From: an uncultured Eubacteriales bacterium
GTDB taxonomy: Bacteria > Bacillota > Clostridia > Oscillospirales > CAG-272
Length of the DNA: 24,776 bases
Direction: 5' to 3'
NCBI GenBank assembly: GCA_934526185.1
Contig: CAKTAA010000030.1
Location: forward strand, 1-24,776
Shown: piece after piece, positions 1 through 6,992 of the stretch
How the letters are laid out: the number at the start of each line of letters is the position of its first letter
How positions within the stretch are numbered: position 1 is the stretch's first letter
Notes under the pieces: model-generated
Told to the model about the DNA's origin: nothing
Seen by the model: the letters and a program-made list of their open reading frames with translations, nothing else
The model's database searches: none
Translations under genes and position numbers: made by a program

Positions 1-45
1 CCCGATCCCGCCTGAAGCCCCCGTTACAAGAACTGTTTTACTCAT
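1..45 (-). CDS. Short-chain dehydrogenase/reductase, N-terminal fragment (runs off window)
   Basis: Only the first 15 codons are inside the window. They read MSKTVLVTGASGGIG, the first beta strand and the TGxxxGIG dinucleotide-binding turn of the SDR family (Rossmann fold, NAD(P)H-dependent oxidoreductases such as FabG). An AGGGG-type SD site lies about 5-9 bases upstream of the ATG at 43-45, which supports the start. The gene is divergent from spoIIR. The family is clear from the motif, but the substrate cannot be told from this fragment. FabG-like ketoacyl reductases and the EF-P modification reductase YmfI both fit. Confidence 0.8.
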   Translation of the reverse strand, partial: MSKTVLVTGASGGIG

Positions 46-485
46 CGCACACCCCTGCCCTTTGCACAAACTCTGATGCTTTCACAATTTATCGAAAAAT
101 CCGGAGCCCGCTGTGGGAAATCTTTATCAGCCCATTCTCCGGCTGCATTTCAATTCATTAAATATATTGTTCGTCTTTTTGAGCCATCCGCCGAGTACAC
201 GGCTTTTTTTCGGCCGTTTTTCATTTCTCAGGTTGCTTCTAACGGCGCCGCGGCAATGTCTTGAATTACTATATCAAATTTCCCTTAAGAATTCAAGCGC
301 GTTTATAAATTCTTTACAACGAATTTTTCTATTTATTTTTTCTTTCATTTCTTCAGGCGGATGATTAAAATAAAAGAACGCAGGAAATACTTATGATACC
401 AAGTATACAAAGAGCCGCAAAACAGAGGAAAAAATGCCTAAGCCGCTGATCGGTTTTTACAAATACTGAAAGGAATGGTATTCAT
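46..485. other. Intergenic region between divergent SDR gene and spoIIR
   Basis: There is no convincing gene; the short open frames here lack SD sites and recognisable sequence. The stretch contains a weak GCCG/CGGC hairpin followed by seven T (190-210), an inverted repeat CTTGAATT/AATTCAAG (260-267 and 290-297), and an AT-rich part at 300-375. It must hold the promoters of both flanking genes. I could not place a forespore sigma-F site for spoIIR with correct spacing. Confidence 0.5.
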
Positions 486-1115
486 ATGAAATTCATGCTC
501 AGCCTGACCTGCTCCATACTTATTGCCACGCTTCTGATCGGTTTCCTCCCCGTAGACGGTGAGGAGGCTATTTATGACAACGTAATTCGTTTTCACGTTC
601 TAGCAAATTCAGATGCCGAGGACGATCAGAAGCTGAAGCTTCAGGTTCGGGACGAGGTTCTCAGCATTGTCAGAACGTGGCTTACAGACTGCAAAACCGT
701 TGAGGATTCCAGAAAGGTTCTGGAGCCGCGTTTGGACGAGATCCGTATCATTGCGGAAAACTGCGTTCAAACAAACGGATATGCATATTCCTGCGAGGTT
801 ACGCTGACTACCGAGGCCTATCCAACCCGCGATTACGAATCAATTCAATTTCCCGCCGGCGAATATTGCTCCCTGCGCATCATGATTGGAGAGGCTGAAG
901 GGCGCAACTGGTGGTGTGTACTGTTTCCTCCTCTGTGTCTCGCGGCCGCCAGTGAAACCGTTGCCGGCGGACAGATCAGCGTGGACGATTCCGGCGAGCT
1001 GATGCAGTCAGCAGGCTTCACGCCAAAGCAGGTTGAAATTCTGACGGACACCGAGTCGCCGAAAATTATGGTAAAATTCAAGCTTCTTGAGCTTTTCAAA
1101 AGCTGGTTTCAATAA
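486..1115 (+). CDS. spoIIR: Stage II sporulation protein R
   Basis: SpoIIR is the signalling protein made in the forespore under sigma-F. It is exported to the intermembrane space, where it triggers SpoIIGA to process pro-sigma-E in the mother cell (family knowledge). The 209-residue product has a hydrophobic N-terminal signal/anchor (about residues 4-22) and the family hallmarks: RFHVLANSD (about 35-43), a LKLQVRDEV stretch, FPAGEYCSLR (about 122-131) and NWWCVLFPPLC (about 141-151). Length is normal for the family. An AAAGGAA SD site lies 10 bases before the ATG. The gene has its own terminator downstream and appears monocistronic. It is strong evidence that the host makes endospores. Confidence 0.95.
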   Translation: MKFMLSLTCSILIATLLIGFLPVDGEEAIYDNVIRFHVLANSDAEDDQKLKLQVRDEVLSIVRTWLTDCKTVEDSRKVLEPRLDEIRIIAENCVQTNGYAYSCEVTLTTEAYPTRDYESIQFPAGEYCSLRIMIGEAEGRNWWCVLFPPLCLAAASETVAGGQISVDDSGELMQSAGFTPKQVEILTDTESPKIMVKFKLLELFKSWFQ

Positions 1116-1184
1116 AAGAACCTGTGCATGCTCGAATAACTTCATAGCAAACAGGGAGCTTGCTGTATATACGGAAAGCATAAC

Positions 1185-1216
1185 AAAAGGCGGACAGCAA
1201 CTGCTGTCCGTCTTTT
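1185..1216 (+). terminator. Rho-independent terminator after spoIIR
   Basis: The stem AAAAGGCGGACAGC (1185-1198) pairs with 1203-1216 across an AACT loop, giving 14 pairs including one G-T. The U-tract (TTTT, 1213-1216) forms the 3' end. It sits about 70 bases past the spoIIR stop codon. Confidence 0.85.
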
Positions 1217-1278
1217 GACGACGTCAGCGGTTTTCGTACCGCGGAGCCTTATCTGCCACAGCTTTTTCAGCGATAGGC

Positions 1279-1307
1279 TTGAAAAGCTAACCAAAAAAAT
1301 TTATAAT
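1279..1307 (+). promoter_or_regulatory. Sigma-A promoter of the sigma-factor fusion gene
   Basis: The -35 box TTGAAA (1279-1284) and -10 box TATAAT (1302-1307) are separated by 17 bases. The predicted start near 1314 gives a leader of about 58 bases. Two nearby inverted sequences may be operator half-sites: AGCTTTTTCA (about 1259-1268) facing TGAAAAGCT (1280-1288), and the 12-bp palindrome TGAAAGCTTTCA (1345-1356) just before the SD site. Confidence 0.75.
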
Positions 1308-1371
1308 TATAACCGAATCAAATCCAAAATACGCGACTTATAGGTGAAAGCTTTCAAAAGAGGATACAAAT

Positions 1372-3015
1372 ATGAACCGAGAAATTAACAACTGCATAGA
1401 GTATCTGTTTGCTCTTGCCCTACAAAAGTGCGGAGATTTGCACGATGCGGAGGACTTGACGCAGGACACTTTGCTTGCCGCATACCAACATCTTCATAAA
1501 GGCGGCGGAATTGCCAATATAAAATATTGGCTGACTTCAACGCTGACTCATAAATGGAACGATAAGCTGAGAAAAAAGTACATGCTCCCGCTTGTCAGTA
1601 TTGAGGATTACGGAGAGGTATTAGACAGCCTCCCCAATGAAAGTGAGATTGACCGCCCAACTGCCGAAGAGGTTAGGCGCGAGGTGGCATATTTAGCAAA
1701 GCTGCACCGTGAGGTAATCGTTTTACATTATATGCAAGGTATGAAGGTGGATGCGATAGCCACAAAGCTTGGAGTTCCCAAAGGAACTGTGCTTTCGAGG
1801 CTCTCAGCAGGCAGGGAGCAGATGCGGAAAGGATTTTATAATATGGAAAATTACGAAAAGCAAAGTTATAGGCCCGAGCGTTTGGAGATTAGCTGCCATG
1901 GTTGTCAAGGCTTTCACGACGAGCCTTGGTCGCTTATTAAAAACGATATGCTTAAGCAAAATATTTTGATTGTCGCCTATGAGAAACCAATTACACCCGT
2001 TGAGATATCCAAGGCGCTTGGAATCCCTGCTGCCTATGTTGAGCAGGCAGTAAATGACCTTGAAAAATCCGAGTTAATGCATAAAGCCGGCAGTAAGGTG
2101 TTTACCGATTTTATGATAAATACCCCCGAACAGAAGTTAAAGGGACTGGACGCAGAAATTGAATTGGTTGAAAAGCATTATACCGATATGCTGTCTTTCA
2201 TAACGGACTATCTGGACGCTTTGCAGGAAATTTCAATTTTCAAAAGGTTGACAGAAAACAGACAGAAGAAACTCCAATACTACTTTATTCTGCATTTGTT
2301 CTCACACGCTATCTATACCGCAACACAGCGAATCATTCCGTCAAAAGAAGAATACCCCGTTCGCCCCGACGGCGGAAGATGGATTGCAGTGGGTTCACGT
2401 TATCCGGCCGATTTCGATTTTGAAAGTTATCGGCTCGGAAAATATTGCTATGGCGGAGAAAGAGGAACCTATTGGGAAGGATTTCTCAATTCAAGGTCCA
2501 TTGATTTGAAAGTGTATGACACTCAGCCGGATTTAAACAAATATCAGCACGGTCCCATAGAACTGAGCGATGATAACCTTGCCAAGCTTCTTTATATCAT
2601 ATCGAACAATATTCCCGTTGAGCATACGGGATTCAACCCAATATATTGCAAGGATATTCCGCATCTTATCCAGTGCGGAGTGCTTGGAGAAAACGAAGGA
2701 AAAGCTTTTGTCAATATTCCCATACTCACGCCGGAGGAGTACAAGATATTTGATGCAATCCGTTTGCGCTATATGTGCCGTATGGCTGATATACTTGAGC
2801 CTTGGCTCAAGGAAATATTTCCAATGGTGAAAATTGATATTCCCAAGCATCTTGAAGGACGTGTTGCAAAATTCAGGCAGTATTCCTGTTATGCAATTCC
2901 GATGGCATTTATGAAAAAAGCAATGGAAAAGCGAGACTATGAAACAATAGGTTCAACACCGCCGATGGTTTTGGTCATTGAAGAAGCATGCGAAGAAGTA
3001 AAACAGTGCGGCTGA
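1372..3015 (+). CDS. Sigma-70 family (ECF-type) factor fused to a winged-helix and large C-terminal domain
   Basis: The 547-residue product begins with an ECF-size sigma factor. Region 2 spans about residues 10-68, with DAEDLTQDTLLAAYQ and KYWLTSTLTHKWND. Region 4 spans about 105-155, with LHREVIVLHYMQGMKVDAIATKL and GTVLSRL. These parts should bind core RNA polymerase and the -10/-35 elements. A second half of about 390 residues follows: a CHGC pair (175-178), a winged-helix-like segment (about 190-250, ITPVEISKALGIPAAYVEQAVNDL) and about 300 residues I cannot assign, rich in aromatic and scattered cysteine residues. Ordinary ECF factors are about 170-200 residues, so this is an extended form. 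No anti-sigma gene is adjacent, so the C-terminal half may be the built-in sensor (inference). The start is supported by AGAGGA 8 bases upstream. An in-frame ATG at 1843 (codon 158) has its own SD site at the domain border. Confidence 0.85.
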   Translation: MNREINNCIEYLFALALQKCGDLHDAEDLTQDTLLAAYQHLHKGGGIANIKYWLTSTLTHKWNDKLRKKYMLPLVSIEDYGEVLDSLPNESEIDRPTAEEVRREVAYLAKLHREVIVLHYMQGMKVDAIATKLGVPKGTVLSRLSAGREQMRKGFYNMENYEKQSYRPERLEISCHGCQGFHDEPWSLIKNDMLKQNILIVAYEKPITPVEISKALGIPAAYVEQAVNDLEKSELMHKAGSKVFTDFMINTPEQKLKGLDAEIELVEKHYTDMLSFITDYLDALQEISIFKRLTENRQKKLQYYFILHLFSHAIYTATQRIIPSKEEYPVRPDGGRWIAVGSRYPADFDFESYRLGKYCYGGERGTYWEGFLNSRSIDLKVYDTQPDLNKYQHGPIELSDDNLAKLLYIISNNIPVEHTGFNPIYCKDIPHLIQCGVLGENEGKAFVNIPILTPEEYKIFDAIRLRYMCRMADILEPWLKEIFPMVKIDIPKHLEGRVAKFRQYSCYAIPMAFMKKAMEKRDYETIGSTPPMVLVIEEACEEVKQCG

Positions 3016-3246
3016 AATTTTCAACAAGATGCAGAACGTCCTTCGGCTTCGTATGAAATCCAGTGGTAGTCCTCTTCTCTAACTGGCTGTATTCTGCGGT
3101 TTGCCCATGCTTTCAGAGCCTATAACATTGCACTTATAAATGCAACGTTGACAAAGTAACGAGTCTGCCGTAAAACGGCAAAAGAAATGTTGGAGTTTTG
3201 GGAGTGTTGTTTACCGAGTCTCTCTGTTGCAAACGATTTGCCGCGC

Positions 3247-3294
3247 TTTCAGGGAGCCGATTCTTATGATAAGAATCGGCTCCCTGAAATTTTT
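3247..3294 (+). terminator. Long perfect-stem rho-independent terminator
   Basis: A 20-bp perfect inverted repeat (3247-3266 and 3270-3289) with a 3-base TGA loop is followed by TTTTT (3290-3294). It ends transcription about 230 bases after the sigma-factor gene and just before the consensus promoter of the ABC gene, insulating the two. The stem is unusually long for a bacterial terminator. Confidence 0.85.
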
Positions 3295-3315
3295 GTCGAA
3301 TTTGTAAAATACATC

Positions 3316-3344
3316 TTGACATTTATGAAATCATATTCTATAAT
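3316..3344 (+). promoter_or_regulatory. Perfect consensus sigma-A promoter for the ABC/DUF1854 genes
   Basis: TTGACA (3316-3321), 17 bases, TATAAT (3339-3344). All twelve consensus positions match. Predicted start near 3351. The leader can form a CGGTGT/ACACCG hairpin (3353-3358 with 3371-3376). Confidence 0.85.
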
Positions 3345-3429
3345 GGTGCTTCCGGTGTAAAGCTTATGCGACACCGTCAGTAAATTTATGAGTTTACAGA
3401 GATGTGCCACAGGCGTACGAGGAAACATC

Positions 3430-5697
3430 ATGAATCAACAAATGCATTCTTTATCATCCCTATGCAACCGCAAGCTATCCGAAAGCGAATATGCAAAATT
3501 TTCGGAGGCTGCAGCCGGTGAGACCATCCGTTTCCTGATTTTCAGCGATCTCGACGGCAAAGCGCGATACGCACGCGATGTGCTTATCGTTTCGGAAAAA
3601 AGTATCCGCATTTTCAGCACGGCTCAAAATTGTTTGACAGAAACCGTACCAATAAGCGAGATCCGTGAAATCGGAGTCAAGCGGATGTACGGAAACGCCC
3701 TGCTCAAGGTGAAGCTCGCGGACGGTTCCGAAAAACAGCTTCTGCGCTTTACATATGCGCTTACCAGTCTATGTGAAGCGGCTTCTGTTTACCTTCAAAC
3801 CGCCTCCGGCGGCGGTGACCTTGAGGAAGCACTTACCATGATGGAAGGCGCCTTTGAAAAGCAGGAGTGTATCTGTCCTAAGTGCGGAAGAACCCTCCCG
3901 TCTCCCAATGCAACCTGTTTTTCCTGTCAATCCAAACGTAAGCTGTTAAACAAGCTGGGGAAATATATCAAGCCCCACGTCCCCGTGCTCGTAGTTTCGC
4001 TCATTCTTTCTATTATCACCACCACCATTACACTGCTGCCGCCTTATCTTACAAAAACACTTGTCGACGATATTCTTCCTAACAGCGATCTGAAGCGGCT
4101 TTACGGCGTGGTTCTGCTGCTCCTCAGCGCGTATGCCGTACTTTGCCTGCTCAATATTATCCGCAGTTATATACTTCGTCTTGCCGGCAACAAAATTGTT
4201 GTAGATCTGCGCAATGATATTTACGACAAAGCGCAGTATTTGACAATGAAGTTTTATGACAAAACCTCCACCGGTTCTGTTGTGAATCGTATCAGCAATG
4301 ATACCTCCACGCTGCAGGCCTTCATCCTTCGCGTCACCCAGGAAGTGATTGTACAGTTTTTTCTGCTGGTCGGAATTATTGTCATTATGTTCGGAATGAA
4401 CTGGAAGCTAACGCTGCTTTCCCTCCTGCCGGTTCCCTTGATTACAATTGCCTCCCGGTGGTTCTCCAAAAAAATAAGGCCGTTTTACCGCAGAATCTGG
4501 CGCCGTCATTCCGCTATCACATCTGTGCTGACGGACACCATACCAGGAATTCGCGTCATCAAAACCTTTACAAATGAAAAAAACGCAACCAAAACTTTTA
4601 AAAAATATAACAATGAATGGTTTTCCACCGACAAAAAGGCCGCTCCTATTCTGACCGCATATCCTGCCGCCGTCAACTTTTTCGTCAATTGCGGATGTCT
4701 CATGATCTGGTTTATCGGCGGACAAAACGTCATTTCGGGTTCCGGTGATTTCACAGCTGGCTTGCTTGTCGCGTTTCTTTCCTATGTCGGTACCTTCTAC
4801 GGCCCTGTCAACTTTTTCGCCTGCTTCAGCGATACCTATAACGGTGCGCTTGCCGCAGCCGAAAGAATTATGGATATTCTGGATGCAGAACCGGAGCCGA
4901 ACTTTGGCGAGGGAAACATACCCGATCATATCGACGGACGCATTGAATTTAAAAACGTAAATTTTGCTTTCGACAAATCCAAAAAGGTTCTCCGCAATAT
5001 CAATTTGACCATTGAAAAGGGTGATATCGTCGGTATTGTCGGTACAACCGGTTCAGGAAAATCAACACTCATCAATTTGATTCTCCGCTTTTATGACGGT
5101 TATGACGGCGAAATCCTGATTGACGGGCAAAATCTTCGCGATATTGACCTGCAATATTTCCGGTCACAGATCGGTTATGTACAGCAGGAGCCGATGATGT
5201 TCCACGATACCATTTTCAACAATATTTCATACGGAACGCCTGACGCACATGTGGAGCAGATTATCAATGCAGCAGAAATTGCAAATGCACACGAATTTAT
5301 TATCCGGCAGCCAGATGCCTATGACTCCGTGCTGGGCGAACGCGGTATCGGACTTTCCGGCGGCGAGAAGCAAAGAATTTCCATCGCGCGGGCAGTTCTG
5401 AAAAATCCGGCTATCCTGATATTCGACGAGGCGACCGCCGCTGTGGACTCGGAAACGGAGCACCTGATTCAGCAGGCGATCGAGCGGCTGATCCGCGGAC
5501 GGACAACTCTGATGATTGCACACCGGCTATCGACGCTCAGCAAAGCGAACAAAATTGTCGTTGTGGATCAGGGAGAGATTATCGAGTGCGGCACGCCGGA
5601 GGAGCTGCTGGCGCTGAAGGGCAAATATTACAGACTGATAACCATGCAGTCCATGGCTTCGCACAGTATGGAAGCCTCCGAAGACTTACTGCACTGA
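3430..5697 (+). CDS. ABC exporter (membrane + ATPase) with N-terminal extra domain and zinc ribbon
   Basis: The 755-residue product is a fused exporter half-transporter. Residues 1-145 form an extra cytoplasmic domain (beta-rich, PH-like in feel, unassigned). A zinc ribbon follows, CPKC (149-152) and CFSC (163-166). Six membrane helices span about 183-455 and the ATPase about 505-740. ATPase motifs are complete: Walker A GTTGSGKST (538-546), Q-loop QQEPMM, signature LSGGE (642-646), Walker B ILIFDE (D666, catalytic E667) and H698. The fully competent site suggests a homodimer. I chose the ATG at 3430 because GAGGAAA precedes it by about 6 bases; an upstream in-frame ATG at 3388 has no SD site. 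The next gene encodes a DUF1854 protein. Related ABC/DUF1854 pairs are known in cyanophycin loci of Proteobacteria, but no cyanophycin gene is seen here. The substrate is unknown. Confidence 0.88.
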   Translation: MNQQMHSLSSLCNRKLSESEYAKFSEAAAGETIRFLIFSDLDGKARYARDVLIVSEKSIRIFSTAQNCLTETVPISEIREIGVKRMYGNALLKVKLADGSEKQLLRFTYALTSLCEAASVYLQTASGGGDLEEALTMMEGAFEKQECICPKCGRTLPSPNATCFSCQSKRKLLNKLGKYIKPHVPVLVVSLILSIITTTITLLPPYLTKTLVDDILPNSDLKRLYGVVLLLLSAYAVLCLLNIIRSYILRLAGNKIVVDLRNDIYDKAQYLTMKFYDKTSTGSVVNRISNDTSTLQAFILRVTQEVIVQFFLLVGIIVIMFGMNWKLTLLSLLPVPLITIASRWFSKKIRPFYRRIWRRHSAITSVLTDTIPGIRVIKTFTNEKNATKTFKKYNNEWFSTDKKAAPILTAYPAAVNFFVNCGCLMIWFIGGQNVISGSGDFTAGLLVAFLSYVGTFYGPVNFFACFSDTYNGALAAAERIMDILDAEPEPNFGEGNIPDHIDGRIEFKNVNFAFDKSKKVLRNINLTIEKGDIVGIVGTTGSGKSTLINLILRFYDGYDGEILIDGQNLRDIDLQYFRSQIGYVQQEPMMFHDTIFNNISYGTPDAHVEQIINAAEIANAHEFIIRQPDAYDSVLGERGIGLSGGEKQRISIARAVLKNPAILIFDEATAAVDSETEHLIQQAIERLIRGRTTLMIAHRLSTLSKANKIVVVDQGEIIECGTPEELLALKGKYYRLITMQSMASHSMEASEDLLH

Positions 5698-5878
5698 ATT
5701 CATGTATGAAAAGTCTGTCGTCCGGAAATCGAAAAACGGCACAAAGGTTTCCATTTTACATCGTTGTGCCGGTGCAGGCCGTATATCGAAAAATTTTTAG
5801 CTCTGCCGAGAAGATTGATTTATCTGCGGCATTTCTGTTTCGTTTCTTGTCAAACAGATTTACAGAAAGGAATTGCAT

Positions 5879-6367
5879 ATGGCACGAAATTATATAGGCG
5901 GCGATACCGTCAGATTCCATCGAAAGGATCTCTGCCTTGTCGACGCTGAATTTTATAACGGCGAACGTATCGAAAATCTGGAACCGCGCCGGCTCTTTCC
6001 GATGAGCGGGCTGACGAAATATATTGCCCTGTTAGACATGGACGGTATTGAGCGTGCCATCATCAGGGATTTAGAAACGCTGATGCCGGAATCCAAAAAA
6101 ATTATTTTAGCATGTCTGAACGAATACTATTTGATTCCGAAAATTACAAAAATTAACGAGTGCATCGATAAATTCGGACTTCTCAAATGGTCCGTTACAA
6201 CGGACAAGGGCGACTGTGACTTTACAATCCGCAACAGACACAGCGATATCAAGCTGATTTACGGCAAAAGAGTTTTGATGAAAGACTCCAGTGATAACCG
6301 CTATGAAATACCTGACTACACCGTGCTGGATCGCCGCAGCATCCATATGCTGAACAGTTATCTTTAA
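5879..6367 (+). CDS. DUF1854 family protein, partner of the upstream ABC exporter
   Basis: The 162-residue soluble protein resembles the DUF1854 family (recognised from overall pattern: DLCLVDAEFYNGERIENLEPRRLFP near the start, then IALLDMDGIERAIIRDLETL, and WSVTTDKGDCDFTIRNR about two thirds in). DUF1854 genes often lie next to ABC exporters with a zinc-ribbon N-terminus, as here. The role is unknown; a regulatory or accessory subunit of the exporter is the natural inference. An AGAAAGG SD site lies 8 bases upstream of the ATG at 5879; a TTG at 5873 is less well placed. The gap of 181 bases after the ABC gene holds an 8-bp CGGCACAA/TTGTGCCG stem (5737-5744 and 5764-5771) with no T-tract, so read-through is likely. 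Confidence 0.75.
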   Translation: MARNYIGGDTVRFHRKDLCLVDAEFYNGERIENLEPRRLFPMSGLTKYIALLDMDGIERAIIRDLETLMPESKKIILACLNEYYLIPKITKINECIDKFGLLKWSVTTDKGDCDFTIRNRHSDIKLIYGKRVLMKDSSDNRYEIPDYTVLDRRSIHMLNSYL

Positions 6368-6459
6368 TTTCTCTGGCATTTGGAAACGGCCGCAGACAAC
6401 GCTCACCATACGATCCGATGGCACTCATAGGTATATTTTGCCCCATAAGATTCGGGGGC

Positions 6460-6488
6460 TTGCTTCCTGCAAATTTTTCTGATATAAT
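6460..6488 (+). promoter_or_regulatory. Sigma-A promoter of darA
   Basis: TTGCTT (6460-6465), 17 bases, TATAAT (6483-6488). Predicted start near 6495, about 48 bases before the darA ATG. Confidence 0.7.
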
Positions 6489-6542
6489 TATATTTAACAC
6501 CGGTTCATACCGATTTTATTTGAAAGGAGTATTATCTGCATT

Positions 6543-6869
6543 ATGAAACTGATTTTAGCGATCGTCAACAATGACGACAGCGCAATTGCTGCAGCTGCAC
6601 TTACAAGAGAGGGCTTTTTTGTGACAAAGCTTTCAACAACAGGGGGTTTTTTAATGGTAGGTAATACAACTTTTTTAATTGGTACGCAGGACGGGCAAGA
6701 AGATCACGTGCTGAAAATTTTATCTGACTGCTGTGCTACCCGAACGCAGACAACCCCCAGCACCGCCTCGTTTGGCAGAGGACTCCGTAACAACAGCCTT
6801 GAGGGAGAAGTTACGGTTGGAGGCGCTACGGTATTCATTCTCAGTGTTGACCGCTTTGAAAAAATCTAA
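6543..6869 (+). CDS. darA: Cyclic-di-AMP receptor, PII-like (DarA/PstA)
   Basis: The 108-residue protein belongs to the PII-like DarA/PstA family, trimeric cytoplasmic receptors that bind c-di-AMP at the subunit interfaces. Visible family features are the first strand MKLILAIVNNDD, LTREGFFVTKLSTTGGFLMVGNTTFLIG (about 21-47, containing ligand-contact segments), and a C-terminal strand GGATVFILSVDRFEKI. Length is normal. GAAAGGAG precedes the ATG by about 13 bases, slightly far. The gene has its own promoter and terminator and is not next to tmk/holB, where it lies in Bacillus. It suggests that c-di-AMP signalling operates in this organism. Confidence 0.92.
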   Translation: MKLILAIVNNDDSAIAAAALTREGFFVTKLSTTGGFLMVGNTTFLIGTQDGQEDHVLKILSDCCATRTQTTPSTASFGRGLRNNSLEGEVTVGGATVFILSVDRFEKI

Positions 6870-6915
6870 AAAAATCTCGGTAAAATACGAACTGTCAGAA
6901 CTGACTCAAAATACC

Positions 6916-6955
6916 AAAACAGCCGGCAGAAGCGAGAAGCTCAGTCGGCTGTTTT
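6916..6955. terminator. Probable bidirectional terminator between darA and the ABC pair
   Basis: AAAACAGCCG (6916-6925) pairs with CGGCTGTTTT (6946-6955) with a 20-base loop. The T run on each strand lets it serve darA (plus) and the convergent ABC gene ending at 6993 (minus). Confidence 0.7.
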
Positions 6956-6992
6956 GCTTTTGATTTTCTTCACTTAAGGACATTAAGCTAAC

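Larger units (their letters stand above)
3016..3387. other. Intergenic region with hairpins, terminator and promoter
   Basis: No protein gene is seen. The stretch holds a TTGACA box at 3148-3153, a small TGCCGT-AAA-ACGGCA hairpin (about 3166-3180), the long terminator at 3247-3294 and the consensus promoter of the next gene at 3316-3344. The part from 3016 to 3246 is otherwise unexplained. It could be the 3' tail of the sigma-factor transcript or encode a short RNA ending at the terminator. Confidence 0.5.

Noticed and set aside
190..210. GCCG/CGGC hairpin with seven T as a terminator
   Set aside because: The stem is only four pairs and no plus-strand gene ends before it.
403..435. GTATA (403-407) and GGAAAAAAT (427-435) as a sigma-F promoter for spoIIR
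   Set aside because: The boxes look right but are 19 bases apart, whereas sigma-F sites need about 14-15.
3388..3429. ATG at 3388 as start of the zinc-ribbon ABC gene
   Set aside because: No SD precedes it, while the ATG at 3430 has GAGGAAA at good spacing.
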